Source of the DNA: Clostridiaceae bacterium Marseille-Q3526
GTDB lineage: Bacteria > Bacillota > Clostridia > Lachnospirales > Lachnospiraceae
Assembly (NCBI GenBank): GCA_018223375.1
Contig: JAGTTS010000005.1
Location: 205,983-269,982 of the forward strand
Direction: 5' to 3'
DNA length: 64,000 bases
The translations under genes were made by a program, and so were the position numbers. Every line of letters begins with the position of its first letter. Within the stretch, counting starts at the first letter, position 1. The notes below the pieces were generated by a model. It searched no databases. It was not told the origin of the DNA and saw only the letters and a program-made list of their open reading frames with translations. This document shows, piece by piece, positions 23,717-31,591 of this stretch.

Positions 23717-25072
23717 TTAACCTCCTATAATCGGCAGGAATCCCATGGCGATGAGAGCGCCTACCAGAACAATCGGAATGACATAGTGGAAAATCAGAGC
23801 CTTAAACATAACGCTGACGTCCTCCACGCCGGCAATACTGCTGGACACGAAGATAGGGGAGGACATTGGCGGGGAAGCTCCCTCTGTGGAGGCAAAAATC
23901 AGGAAGCTGACGATTGCGGTGACAGGAGAAACTCCCACAGCGACCATGGCGGAGTAGGCCACAGGTCCCAGGCTGACTGTAGTGGAGGTAGCGTTCAACG
24001 GACCTGCTACCAGGGCGATGACGAAGCCGATGATCAGGATCATGAGAAACTTCGGCATATCCATAGCGGACAGAAGGGCTGTTAAATCGTCTCCGAAGCC
24101 AGTGGCAGTTAAAGCGTTGCTTCCGGCCATGGCAAAGAGGGAAACGGCTCCGCAGGAGCAGCAGGTCTTTGCAGTGGAGGAGAGAAGCTTTCCCCAGCCG
24201 GAGGCAGTTTTCGGAAGCAGCTTTCTTCCCTCTATGATGCAGATGAACATGATGAGCACCGGCACCCAGATAATGATGTTCATAGCGTCGACGCCGTCCT
24301 CGCCGAAGGCGGGAAGAGTCTTTAAAAAGTTTCCGACCGGTCCTGTGATTACTACCAGAGGAACGATAATTCCTAAGAACATGGTCAGAGAGGTTCCGCC
24401 CTCCTTCAGGGCAGAGGAAAGGGACACGATGCGGTCCTTCGGAACTGCAGGAATGTTGTATTTGCCCACATAGTATCTGGTGAGGAGCAGACGGTAAGCA
24501 AGACTCCAGAGACCGCCGCACATCAGCGCGATGTAGAGATCGCCGGCAGCCACAGATCCAGCCACAACGGGAAGTCCCAGCATCAGGAACATGGAAGAAG
24601 ACGGCGGAATGCAGATGCCCAGGCCGGCGTTTCCTGTATTCATGGTCGCGGCCACTTCCTTAGGCCAGCCGGATTCCGTCATCCACGGGATTGTGATAGA
24701 ACCAACAGTAGCGGCGTTGGCGCTGCTGGCGCCGGATACCATGCCGAACATGGCGCTGGCACAGGCTGACACGTAGGCAGGACCTCCGCGGAACCGTCCC
24801 AGGATAGAGTTTAAAATGCTGACAAGACGGGTGATAATACCAGTCTGAGTCATAATAGAAGCCATTACAGTGAACAGAATGATGGCGGCCATAACGTCCT
24901 GCGTCAGCGCTTTTGTCAGGCTGCTGGCAAAAGTCTGAGGAAGCACGTCGACTCCGTTAAAGGCGCATACGATTACGAGACCTAAAAGCATTGCCTCGGC
25001 GATGCTGCGCTTTAACATCAGATACCAGATCATAACGAAAATAATATAAACAAGGAATGCAACAATTCCCAC
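23717..25072 (-). CDS. TRAP-type large permease subunit (DctM-like)
   Basis: The start is GTG at 25072 with AAGGAGGGG 7 nt upstream; the longer open frame would run through the promoter. The 451-residue protein has about twelve hydrophobic segments and DctM-like motifs: GMVSGASSANAATVGSITIP, GICIPPSSSMFLMLG and ASTEGASPPMSSP. It would import a carboxylate-type substrate with sodium. No periplasmic-type receptor (DctP) gene lies near. The shared regulatory motif at 25157-25174 ties it to the aldolase/dehydrogenase operon, which may metabolise the imported compound. Confidence 0.8.
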   Translation of the reverse strand: MGIVAFLVYIIFVMIWYLMLKRSIAEAMLLGLVIVCAFNGVDVLPQTFASSLTKALTQDVMAAIILFTVMASIMTQTGIITRLVSILNSILGRFRGGPAYVSACASAMFGMVSGASSANAATVGSITIPWMTESGWPKEVAATMNTGNAGLGICIPPSSSMFLMLGLPVVAGSVAAGDLYIALMCGGLWSLAYRLLLTRYYVGKYNIPAVPKDRIVSLSSALKEGGTSLTMFLGIIVPLVVITGPVGNFLKTLPAFGEDGVDAMNIIIWVPVLIMFICIIEGRKLLPKTASGWGKLLSSTAKTCCSCGAVSLFAMAGSNALTATGFGDDLTALLSAMDMPKFLMILIIGFVIALVAGPLNATSTTVSLGPVAYSAMVAVGVSPVTAIVSFLIFASTEGASPPMSSPIFVSSSIAGVEDVSVMFKALIFHYVIPIVLVGALIAMGFLPIIGG

Positions 25073-25156
25073 TAAATATCCCCTCCTTTTTCTTTCGTTT
25101 TTCAGCACTGCAGTACGCTTAAACGTAAAATTGATGAAGCCAGAATACCATGGTTT

Positions 25157-25174
25157 TATAACAATGTCCAACAG
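25157..25174 (-). promoter_or_regulatory. LysR-type operator at the TRAP permease promoter
   Basis: TATAACAATGTCCAACAG, the second copy of the motif at 22453-22470. On the minus strand it ends in TATAAA, the probable -10 of the permease gene, 85 bp before its start codon. Confidence 0.6.
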
Positions 25175-25337
25175 TAAAAAAGGGGAAATGTACAAGAAAC
25201 ATATTGTAGAATAGACAAAAGAAAGGAATTTTACCGAACTCTACCTATATTAATGCAGCAGCTGTGACATAATATCAATAGATAGATAATCTCCAATAAA
25301 GACCGCCCTGTTTTGGAGAGCAAAATTTTAAATAAAA

Positions 25338-25380
25338 TTAGCACTTGACTCTTGACACTGCTAACGATAAGTGTTATATT
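25338..25380 (+). promoter_or_regulatory. CIRCE-like element and promoter of clpB
   Basis: TTAGCACTT (25338-25346), a 9-bp spacer and CACTGCTAA (25356-25364) reproduce the 9-9-9 layout of the HrcA operator CIRCE (consensus TTAGCACTC-N9-GAGTGCTAA) with three mismatches. It overlaps the promoter TTGACA (25352-25357), 17-bp spacer, TATATT (25375-25380). HrcA repression relieved by heat is expected. No CtsR heptamers are seen. Confidence 0.75.
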
Positions 25381-25439
25381 ACAGCTAGAACAAAAAAGAA
25401 TTCTTACTTAATCATTGTTCGGAAGGAGGACAACGATTT

Positions 25440-28034
25440 ATGAACATTAATAAATTCACTCAGAAGTCTCTGGAAGCAGTCCAGAGGACGGAGAAGCTGG
25501 CATATGAATACGGAAATCAGCAGATTGACCAGGAGCACCTGCTGTACAGCCTGCTGACGATTGATGACAGTCTGATTCTCAAGCTGCTCACCAAGATGGG
25601 AGTGCAGGAAAATCAGTTTCTGAACGAGGTGCAGGGGGCCATTGAAAAGCTTCCGAAGGTGTCCGGCGGCCAGGTATATTTCAGCCAGGACGCCAACAAG
25701 GTTCTGGTGAGCGCGGAGGATGAGGCGAAATCTATGGGAGACGAGTACGTTTCTGTGGAGCACCTGTTCTTATCTATGGTGAAGCAGCCGAACCGTGCGG
25801 TGAAGGAGCTGTTTAAGCTTTACAATATTACAAGAGAGGGATTTCTCCAGGCTCTCTCCACCGTGCGGGGAAATCAGAGAGTGGTCAGCGACAATCCGGA
25901 GGCCACCTATGACACCCTGTCCAAGTATGGCTACGATCTGGTAGAGCGGGCCAGAGAACAGAAGCTGGATCCTGTGATTGGCAGGGACGGAGAAATCAGA
26001 AATGTGGTTCGGATTCTGTCCAGAAAGACGAAAAATAATCCGGTTCTCATCGGCGAGCCTGGTGTCGGAAAGACGGCGGTCGTAGAGGGACTGGCCCAGA
26101 GGATTGTCCGGGGCGACGTGCCGGAGGGGCTGAAGGATAAGAAGCTGTTCGCCCTGGATATGGGCGCTCTGGTGGCCGGAGCCAAGTACAGAGGCGAGTT
26201 TGAGGAGCGTTTAAAGGCAGTGCTTGAGGAAGTGAAGAAGAGCGAGGGACAGATTATCCTGTTTATCGACGAGCTTCACACCATTGTGGGAGCCGGAAAG
26301 ACGGAAGGATCCATGGACGCCGGAAATATGTTAAAGCCTATGCTGGCCAGAGGAGAGCTTCACTGTATCGGCGCGACCACGCTGGATGAGTACAGAAAAT
26401 ATATAGAAAAGGATCCGGCTCTGGAGAGAAGATTCCAGCCGGTTCATGTAGACGAGCCGACGGTGGAGGATACCATCTCTATTTTAAGAGGTTTAAAGGA
26501 TCGCTATGAGGTGTACCACGGAGTGAAGATCACAGACTCCGCTCTGGTTTCGGCGGCTGTGTTGTCCGACCGGTATATTTCCGACCGTTTTCTGCCGGAT
26601 AAGGCTATCGACCTGGTGGACGAAGCCTGCGCCATGATTAAGACGGAGCTGGATTCCTTGCCCACAGAGCTGGATGAGAAGGCAAGGCGTATTATGCAGC
26701 TGGAGATCGAGGAGGCGGCCCTTAAGAAGGAAACGGATCGCCTGAGCCAGGATCGTCTGGCAGATCTTCAGAAGGAGCTGGCGGAGCTGAGAGACGAATT
26801 TGCCGCACAGAAGGCCCAGTGGGAAAATGAGAAGGCTTCTGTGGATAAGCTGTCAAAGCTGAGGGAAGAGATTGAGCATTTAAACGGCGAGATCCAGGCC
26901 GCCCAGCAGCGATATGACCTGAACAAGGCCGCAGAGCTTCAGTACGGAAAGCTGCCGGAGTTGAAAAAACAGCTGGCTGAGGAGGAAGAGAGAGTTAAAA
27001 ATAAGGATCTGAGTCTGGTCCACGAGAGCGTGACAGAGGAGGAGATTGCCAGAATTATCTCCAAATGGACGGGCATCCCGGTCGCCAAGCTGACGGAGAG
27101 CGAGAGGAGCAAAACCCTTCACATGGACGACATTCTCCACCGGAGAGTCATCGGACAGGACGAGGCAGTGACCAAAGTGACGGAGGCCATTATCCGATCC
27201 AAGGCAGGCATCAAGGATCCTTCCAAACCGATAGGTTCTTTCCTGTTCCTGGGGCCTACCGGAGTAGGAAAGACGGAGCTTGCCAAGGCGCTGGCAGAGA
27301 GCCTGTTCGATGATGAAAACAGTATGGTGCGTATCGATATGAGCGAATATATGGAAAAGCATTCTGTATCAAGACTCATCGGAGCGCCGCCAGGATATGT
27401 AGGCTACGACGAGGGCGGCCAGCTGACAGAGGCAGTCAGAAGAAAGCCTTATTCGGTTGTCCTCTTTGATGAGGTGGAGAAGGCCCACCCGGATGTATTC
27501 AACGTACTGCTCCAGGTGCTGGACGACGGCCGGATCACAGATTCCACAGGAAAAACCGTGGATTTCAAGAACACGATCCTGATTATGACCTCCAATATTG
27601 GTTCCCAGTACCTGTTAGAGGGCATCGATGAGGATGGAAATATCACGGAGGCAGCTGACAATATGGCCATGAACGACCTGCGGGCGCATTTCAGGCCGGA
27701 GTTCTTAAACCGTCTGGACGAGATTATCATGTTCAAGCCGCTGACAAAGGGCAATATCGGAGGCATTATCGGCCTTCTGGTGGAGGATGTGAATAAGCGT
27801 CTGGCCGACAGAGAGCTGTCCATCGCTCTCACTGACAGCGCAAAGCAGTTCATTGTAGAGAACGGCTACGACCCGGTTTACGGCGCAAGGCCGCTGAAGC
27901 GGTATCTGCAGAAGCACGTGGAGACGCTGGCAGCCAGACTGATTCTGGCCGACGGCGTGCGTGCCGGGGACGTGATCCAGATTGACGAGCAGAACGGAAA
28001 ACTGACAGCCTCTGCAGTGCACACGGAGGAATAA
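25440..28034 (+). CDS. clpB: ATP-dependent disaggregase ClpB
   Basis: An 864-residue Hsp100 protein of normal ClpB length. Layout: N-terminal Clp_N repeats (1-145), AAA1 with Walker A GEPGVGKTA (about 204-212), the long coiled-coil middle domain (about 395-525, Glu/Lys/Leu-rich) that separates ClpB from ClpC/ClpA, and AAA2 with Walker A GPTGVGKTE (605-613). No ClpP-binding tripeptide loop is evident. It extracts polypeptides from aggregates together with DnaK. The GGAGG Shine-Dalgarno and the CIRCE-like promoter precede it; a terminator follows. Confidence 0.97.
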   Translation: MNINKFTQKSLEAVQRTEKLAYEYGNQQIDQEHLLYSLLTIDDSLILKLLTKMGVQENQFLNEVQGAIEKLPKVSGGQVYFSQDANKVLVSAEDEAKSMGDEYVSVEHLFLSMVKQPNRAVKELFKLYNITREGFLQALSTVRGNQRVVSDNPEATYDTLSKYGYDLVERAREQKLDPVIGRDGEIRNVVRILSRKTKNNPVLIGEPGVGKTAVVEGLAQRIVRGDVPEGLKDKKLFALDMGALVAGAKYRGEFEERLKAVLEEVKKSEGQIILFIDELHTIVGAGKTEGSMDAGNMLKPMLARGELHCIGATTLDEYRKYIEKDPALERRFQPVHVDEPTVEDTISILRGLKDRYEVYHGVKITDSALVSAAVLSDRYISDRFLPDKAIDLVDEACAMIKTELDSLPTELDEKARRIMQLEIEEAALKKETDRLSQDRLADLQKELAELRDEFAAQKAQWENEKASVDKLSKLREEIEHLNGEIQAAQQRYDLNKAAELQYGKLPELKKQLAEEEERVKNKDLSLVHESVTEEEIARIISKWTGIPVAKLTESERSKTLHMDDILHRRVIGQDEAVTKVTEAIIRSKAGIKDPSKPIGSFLFLGPTGVGKTELAKALAESLFDDENSMVRIDMSEYMEKHSVSRLIGAPPGYVGYDEGGQLTEAVRRKPYSVVLFDEVEKAHPDVFNVLLQVLDDGRITDSTGKTVDFKNTILIMTSNIGSQYLLEGIDEDGNITEAADNMAMNDLRAHFRPEFLNRLDEIIMFKPLTKGNIGGIIGLLVEDVNKRLADRELSIALTDSAKQFIVENGYDPVYGARPLKRYLQKHVETLAARLILADGVRAGDVIQIDEQNGKLTASAVHTEE

Positions 28035-28040
28035 GAGAAA

Positions 28041-28099
28041 AAGAGAGGAGACGTTTTCAGAGCGCAGATAAAGGCGCTGGAAAATGTTTTCTCTTTTTT
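28041..28099 (+). terminator. Terminator after clpB
   Basis: AGAGAGGAGACGTTTTC-AGAGCGC pairs with GCGCT-GGAAAATGTTTTCTCT, followed by six T residues ending at 28099. Confidence 0.8.
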
Positions 28100-28150
28100 G
28101 CGGTGCTGTTAAGATTGCCGTCATGATAAACGCAGGAATATACTCCCTTT

Positions 28151-28352
28151 TCTTAAGTTATTGCAAAACAGACAAAAACAGCAGGATTTGCGACTAGCTG
28201 CGTTTTCTGCTCGGTTCGTGCATCCGTTATCCGCCATTCGCAAAAACTCGCCTTACGGCTCAGACATTTTGCTCGATGGCGGAAATTAGCACGAACCTCT
28301 CTGCGAAAGCCTCGCTGTTATCGCCCAACCTGCTGTTTTTGCCTAAGTTAAG
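28151..28352. repeat. Nested 200-bp palindromic element
   Basis: Four pairs of arms are nested in order. TCTTAAGTTA/CTAAGTTAAGA lies at the ends. CAAAAACAGCAGG (28173-28185) pairs with CCTGCTGTTTTTG (28329-28341). GGTTCGTGC (28213-28221) pairs with GCACGAACC (28289-28297). CCGCCAT (28231-28237) pairs with ATGGCGG (28276-28282). The whole segment could fold into one long branched hairpin as DNA or RNA. No ORF with support lies inside. It resembles a MITE or a repetitive extragenic palindrome; a second copy is not present in this window. Confidence 0.7.
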
Positions 28353-28358
28353 ATCACA

Positions 28359-28637
28359 TTGCTGAAATATGAAAATTTGATTATACTGGAAGGAGAAGGT
28401 CTGGCTAAGCAGTATGAGGAGGCGAAGCATATGTGCAATGCATTAAGAGAACTGTTTGCAGAGGAGATAGAGGAGGGAAGGCAGAGGGGCAAAGCAGAGG
28501 GAAAGATAGAAGGAAAGATAGAGGGAAAAATAGAGGGAAAATGTGAAGGAGAACGCAAGGATGAGAAAAATTATTTTATTTGGAACAGCCTCCTGACCGG
28601 ACTGTCCGCCGGTGAAAGAGGTTCTTTCCCAGAGTAA
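28359..28637 (+). pseudogene. Remnant of a PD-(D/E)XK (Rpn-like) nuclease/transposase protein
   Basis: An open frame of 92 codons from a TTG directly at the edge of the palindrome; the frame is closed upstream by TAA at 28344. The text KYENLIILEGEGLAKQYEEA followed by MCNALRELFAEEIEEGRQRG and a run of GKIE repeats is the typical C-terminal tail of Rpn/PDDEXK family proteins of Lachnospiraceae, whose catalytic N-terminal part is missing here. The GKIE repeats come from 12-bp tandem repeats at about 28499-28549. The last 25 codons run into the next gene in another frame and are probably not native. Likely a decayed remnant. Confidence 0.55.
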
Positions 28638-28854
28638 CGTGCAGTATCTCTACGTGGATATCTGCGAGAGCATAGGCAGGCTGAAGAGCTTTCTGAGGGT
28701 CCGCGATACCTCGGAGGCCCATAGGGAGGCCAGAGAGAAGCATCAGGCCGGAATTCCCTGCCTGGCAGTAGATGACCAGGTGATCTTAGTGAAAAATGCA
28801 GAGCATATGCGAGAGCTGATAGAAGAGTACCAGCTGGCCGCAGAAAACGCGTAA
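28561..28854 (+). CDS. Glutaredoxin-like selenoprotein (UGA codon 12 read as Sec)
   Basis: From ATG 28561, with AAGGAG 9 nt upstream, a 97-codon frame is interrupted only by TGA at 28594-28596. Reading through gives RKIILFGTAS-U-PDCPPVKEVL, i.e. the first cysteine of the CPDC active site of the clostridial glutaredoxin-related family is replaced by UGA. The rest (VQYLYVDI, FLRVRDTSE, GIPCLAVDD with the cis-Pro) is intact glutaredoxin fold up to the TAA at 28852. A SECIS-like hairpin follows the UGA at the expected distance. The part after the UGA alone would lack the active site. A nonsense mutation is the alternative. Confidence 0.75.
28611..28630 (+). promoter_or_regulatory. SECIS-like hairpin for selenocysteine insertion
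   Basis: GG-t-GAAAGA (28611-28619) pairs with TCTTTC-CC (28623-28630), giving an 8-bp stem with one bulged U and a GGU apical loop. The loop starts 24 nt after the UGA, within the 16-37 nt range known for bacterial SECIS elements, and it carries G in the first positions as required. Confidence 0.65.
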
Positions 28855-29032
28855 TGAAATAAAGCGGAAATATCAATAGAGAGAACGGAAAATAGAACAT
28901 TTCTGCGGAAGGGGGAACAGAATGATTTTTGCTTCTCCTTCTTCTTAAGACATTTTACAGACATATCCACTTCTTTAATCTGATTTTACAAAATTTTTCA
29001 AAACCATGATAGTTCCCAGTTTTGCGTCCAGT

Positions 29033-29095
29033 TATAACAGCGTCAGTGTACAGGAGGCGTTTGAGAAAACGCCGTGAAAGGAGAATGCTGTTATG
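29033..29095 (+). promoter_or_regulatory. RNA structure enclosing the ribosome-binding site of the ABC transporter operon
   Basis: ATAACAGC (29034-29041) is complementary to GCTGTTAT (29087-29094), which includes the AT of the start codon. Inside lies a perfect hairpin GGCGTTT-GAGA-AAACGCC (29056-29073) with a GNRA-type loop, just before the AAAGGAG. The long stem would hide the start codon, so translational control is possible. The rest of the 238-bp gap from 28855 is AT-rich and holds nothing else I can support. Confidence 0.5.
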
Positions 29096-29911
29096 CTGGA
29101 GCTGAAACATATAAAAAAATCTTATGACGGAGTTACGATTCTGAGCGATATCAATTTGGAGATTCAGGATGGTGAGATTGTGTCCATTCTGGGGCCGTCC
29201 GGATGCGGAAAGACCACTTTGTTAAATCTGATCCTGGGACTGACGGATGCGGACGAGGGGCAGATTCTGTTTGACGGACAGGAGATGACGAGACTTCTCA
29301 TGGAGAAAAGAGAATTTAATATCGTATTTCAGGATTACGCCCTGTTTCCTAACCTGAACGTATATCAGAATATTACCTACGGCCTGAAAAACCGTCCGGG
29401 AATTTCCACGAAGCAGGAGGTGGAGGAGCTGATTGATCTGCTGGGACTGCGGGAACACCTGGCAAAGAAGATTGAGCAGCTGTCAGGCGGTCAGAAGCAG
29501 AGAGCGGCTCTTGCCAGAACGATGGTAATGAAGCCCAAGATTCTTCTGCTGGACGAGCCGCTGAGCGCTCTGGACGGAGTGATCAAGGAGTCCATCAAAG
29601 AAAAAATCCGCCAGATCGCCAGAGACTACCATCTGACGACGATTATTGTTACCCACGATCCGGAGGAAGCGCTGACGCTGTCAGACAAAGTGCTGATTGT
29701 CAATCAGGGCGGCATTTCCCAGTATGGAACGCCGGAGGAGATTGTGTTCCAGCCGGATAATCAGTTTGTGAAGGATTTTATTTTAAACCAGCTGGAAATT
29801 AAGAGAAAAAATATTTTCCGCCTCTTCAACAGAACGGTGGACAGTCTGGATCGCAGCTTTCAGGAAGCGGGCGCAGGGGCTGAAGTCTGCGTAAGGGAAC
29901 AGGCGGTGTAG
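29093..29911 (+). CDS. ABC transporter ATP-binding protein (iron/phosphonate type)
   Basis: A 272-residue ATPase with Walker A GPSGCGKTT, Q-loop VFQDYALFPNL, signature LSGGQKQR, Walker B ILLLDEPLSALD and the H-loop in VTHDPEEA. The class is that of FbpC/PotA/PhnT-like importers, but the regulatory C-terminal domain is short (about 50 residues after the core). The gene heads an operon with a fused two-domain permease and a lipoprotein receptor. Substrate is undecided: ferric iron, 2-aminoethylphosphonate and similar compounds all use this type. Confidence 0.85.
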   Translation: MLELKHIKKSYDGVTILSDINLEIQDGEIVSILGPSGCGKTTLLNLILGLTDADEGQILFDGQEMTRLLMEKREFNIVFQDYALFPNLNVYQNITYGLKNRPGISTKQEVEELIDLLGLREHLAKKIEQLSGGQKQRAALARTMVMKPKILLLDEPLSALDGVIKESIKEKIRQIARDYHLTTIIVTHDPEEALTLSDKVLIVNQGGISQYGTPEEIVFQPDNQFVKDFILNQLEIKRKNIFRLFNRTVDSLDRSFQEAGAGAEVCVREQAV

Positions 29912-29957
29912 AAAGACTGGCAGAAAAGAATACGAGATAAAAACCATTTACTGCGCC

Positions 29958-31532
29958 GTGGTGGCGGTCTTCGCCTTTTTTCTGGCCGTTCCGGTGCTGA
30001 GGCTTTTAGCGGAATCCTTTGCGTCAGAAGCGGGAGCGGGAATCGCAAATTATATCAGCGTGCTGACCGGGAAGGGATTTCTGACGGCGCTGGGACACAG
30101 CGCGGCGGTGTCCATTGCCAGCGCGGTGACAGCTACCGCCATCGCCTTTTTTCTGGCCTATACCATTCAATACACTAACGTGCCCCCAGTCTTTAAGAGC
30201 CTGATCCGCACTCTGGCGACGCTGCCCATGCTGCTTCCGACGATTACATACGGCTTTGCCATTATCTATTCCTTCGGAAAACAGGGGCTTCTCACCAGAC
30301 TGTTTGGGCGCCAGATATTTGAAATTTACGGCTTTGGAGGACTGCTGTTCGGATATGTGATTTACACTCTTCCGGTGTCGTTCCTGCTGATTCTCAATAC
30401 CATGCGCTACATTGACAAGAAATTTTCCGTGGTGTCGAGGGTGATGGGTGATAAGCCTTTAAAAACCTTTCTGCAGACCGTGGCAAGGCCTCTGCTGGGA
30501 ACGCTGGCAGCTTCCATGGTACAGTGCTTTTTCCTGTGCTTTACGGATTATGGAATTCCGGCGTCTGTGGGAGGCAGGTACGATGTGGTGGCCACGGTTC
30601 TCTACAATGAAATGCTGGGAAGCGTGCCGGATTTTAACAGAGGAGCCGTGGTGGCCATGATGATGCTGATACCGTCAGCAGTCAGCATCGCCCTGCTGCG
30701 CTGGCTGGAAAAGTACAACATCAGGTACTCGAAGATTTCCACCGTGGAAATCAGAAAAAACAGGCTTCGGGACGGAGTTTTCTTTGCAGGATCCTCGGTG
30801 TTCCTGCTGGGGCTTCTCTCTGTCTTCGCCGTGATTTTCGTGGTTCCCCTGGTCAGCGAATGGCCTTATCAGACTTCCTTCACCCTGGAGCACGTAATCT
30901 CCACGCTGACGGACAGAAGCCTGACGGATGTGTATCAAAATTCACTTTTTGTGGCTGTCTGCACTGCGGCGGGCGGACTTCTGGTCACCTGCGGATCGGC
31001 TCTTGCCACAGCCAGAAGCGGCCTGAACAGCAGGCTGAAAGCGGTGATTGACGGCGTTGCGCTGGTGACGAACACTATTCCCGGAATGGTGGTTGGTATT
31101 GCGTTTCTGTTTATTTTTACAGGCACGCCCCTTCAGAATACGCTGATTTTAATTATTATCTGCAATATCGTACACTTTTTTTCGACGCCGTATCTGATGA
31201 TGAAAAATTCGCTGTCAAAGCTTAACAGCTCCTGGGAGGCCACGGCGTCTCTCATGGGAGACAGCTGGTTTAAAACCATTGTGCGGATTATCACTCCAAA
31301 CATGGCTTCTACGCTTCTGGAGGTATTCGGATACTACTTTGTAAACGCTATGGTAACCGTCAGCGCGGTTATCTTCATCGCAGGAGCGAGAACCATGGTC
31401 ATTACCACAAAAATCAAGGAGCTGCAGTATTATACGAAGTTTAACGAGGTATTTGTGCTGTCCCTTCTGATTCTGTTCACCAACCTGGCGGTGAAAGGGC
31501 TTCTGGCGGCGCTGAAAAAGAGAATGAAATAA
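29958..31532 (+). CDS. Fused two-domain ABC importer permease
   Basis: A 524-residue membrane protein with two BPD_transp_1 permease domains in one chain (about 1-255 and 275-524), as in FbpB-type and some phosphonate permeases. Each half carries an EAA-like loop (RVMGDKPLKTFLQTVARPLLG and ATASLMGDSWFKTIVRIITP, the second near residue 430). The start is unclear: GTG 29958 is the first standard start codon, but it has no Shine-Dalgarno and leaves out an in-frame basic segment (RKTGRKEYEIKT) that would suit the N-terminus. The in-frame region opens after a TAA at 29892. Confidence 0.8.
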   Translation: MVAVFAFFLAVPVLRLLAESFASEAGAGIANYISVLTGKGFLTALGHSAAVSIASAVTATAIAFFLAYTIQYTNVPPVFKSLIRTLATLPMLLPTITYGFAIIYSFGKQGLLTRLFGRQIFEIYGFGGLLFGYVIYTLPVSFLLILNTMRYIDKKFSVVSRVMGDKPLKTFLQTVARPLLGTLAASMVQCFFLCFTDYGIPASVGGRYDVVATVLYNEMLGSVPDFNRGAVVAMMMLIPSAVSIALLRWLEKYNIRYSKISTVEIRKNRLRDGVFFAGSSVFLLGLLSVFAVIFVVPLVSEWPYQTSFTLEHVISTLTDRSLTDVYQNSLFVAVCTAAGGLLVTCGSALATARSGLNSRLKAVIDGVALVTNTIPGMVVGIAFLFIFTGTPLQNTLILIIICNIVHFFSTPYLMMKNSLSKLNSSWEATASLMGDSWFKTIVRIITPNMASTLLEVFGYYFVNAMVTVSAVIFIAGARTMVITTKIKELQYYTKFNEVFVLSLLILFTNLAVKGLLAALKKRMK

Positions 31533-31591
31533 ACAGGAAAATTCAAAAAAATCAAATTAATAAAAATAAAAAGATAAAAGGGAGAATCTGT

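Noticed and set aside
25073..25195. Longer N-terminus of the TRAP-type permease
   Set aside because: It runs through the operator/promoter; GTG 25072 has an excellent ribosome site.
28612..28854. An 80-residue protein starting at GTG 28612
   Set aside because: No ribosome site, and it lacks the active-site motif; it is the part of the glutaredoxin-like gene after the UGA codon.
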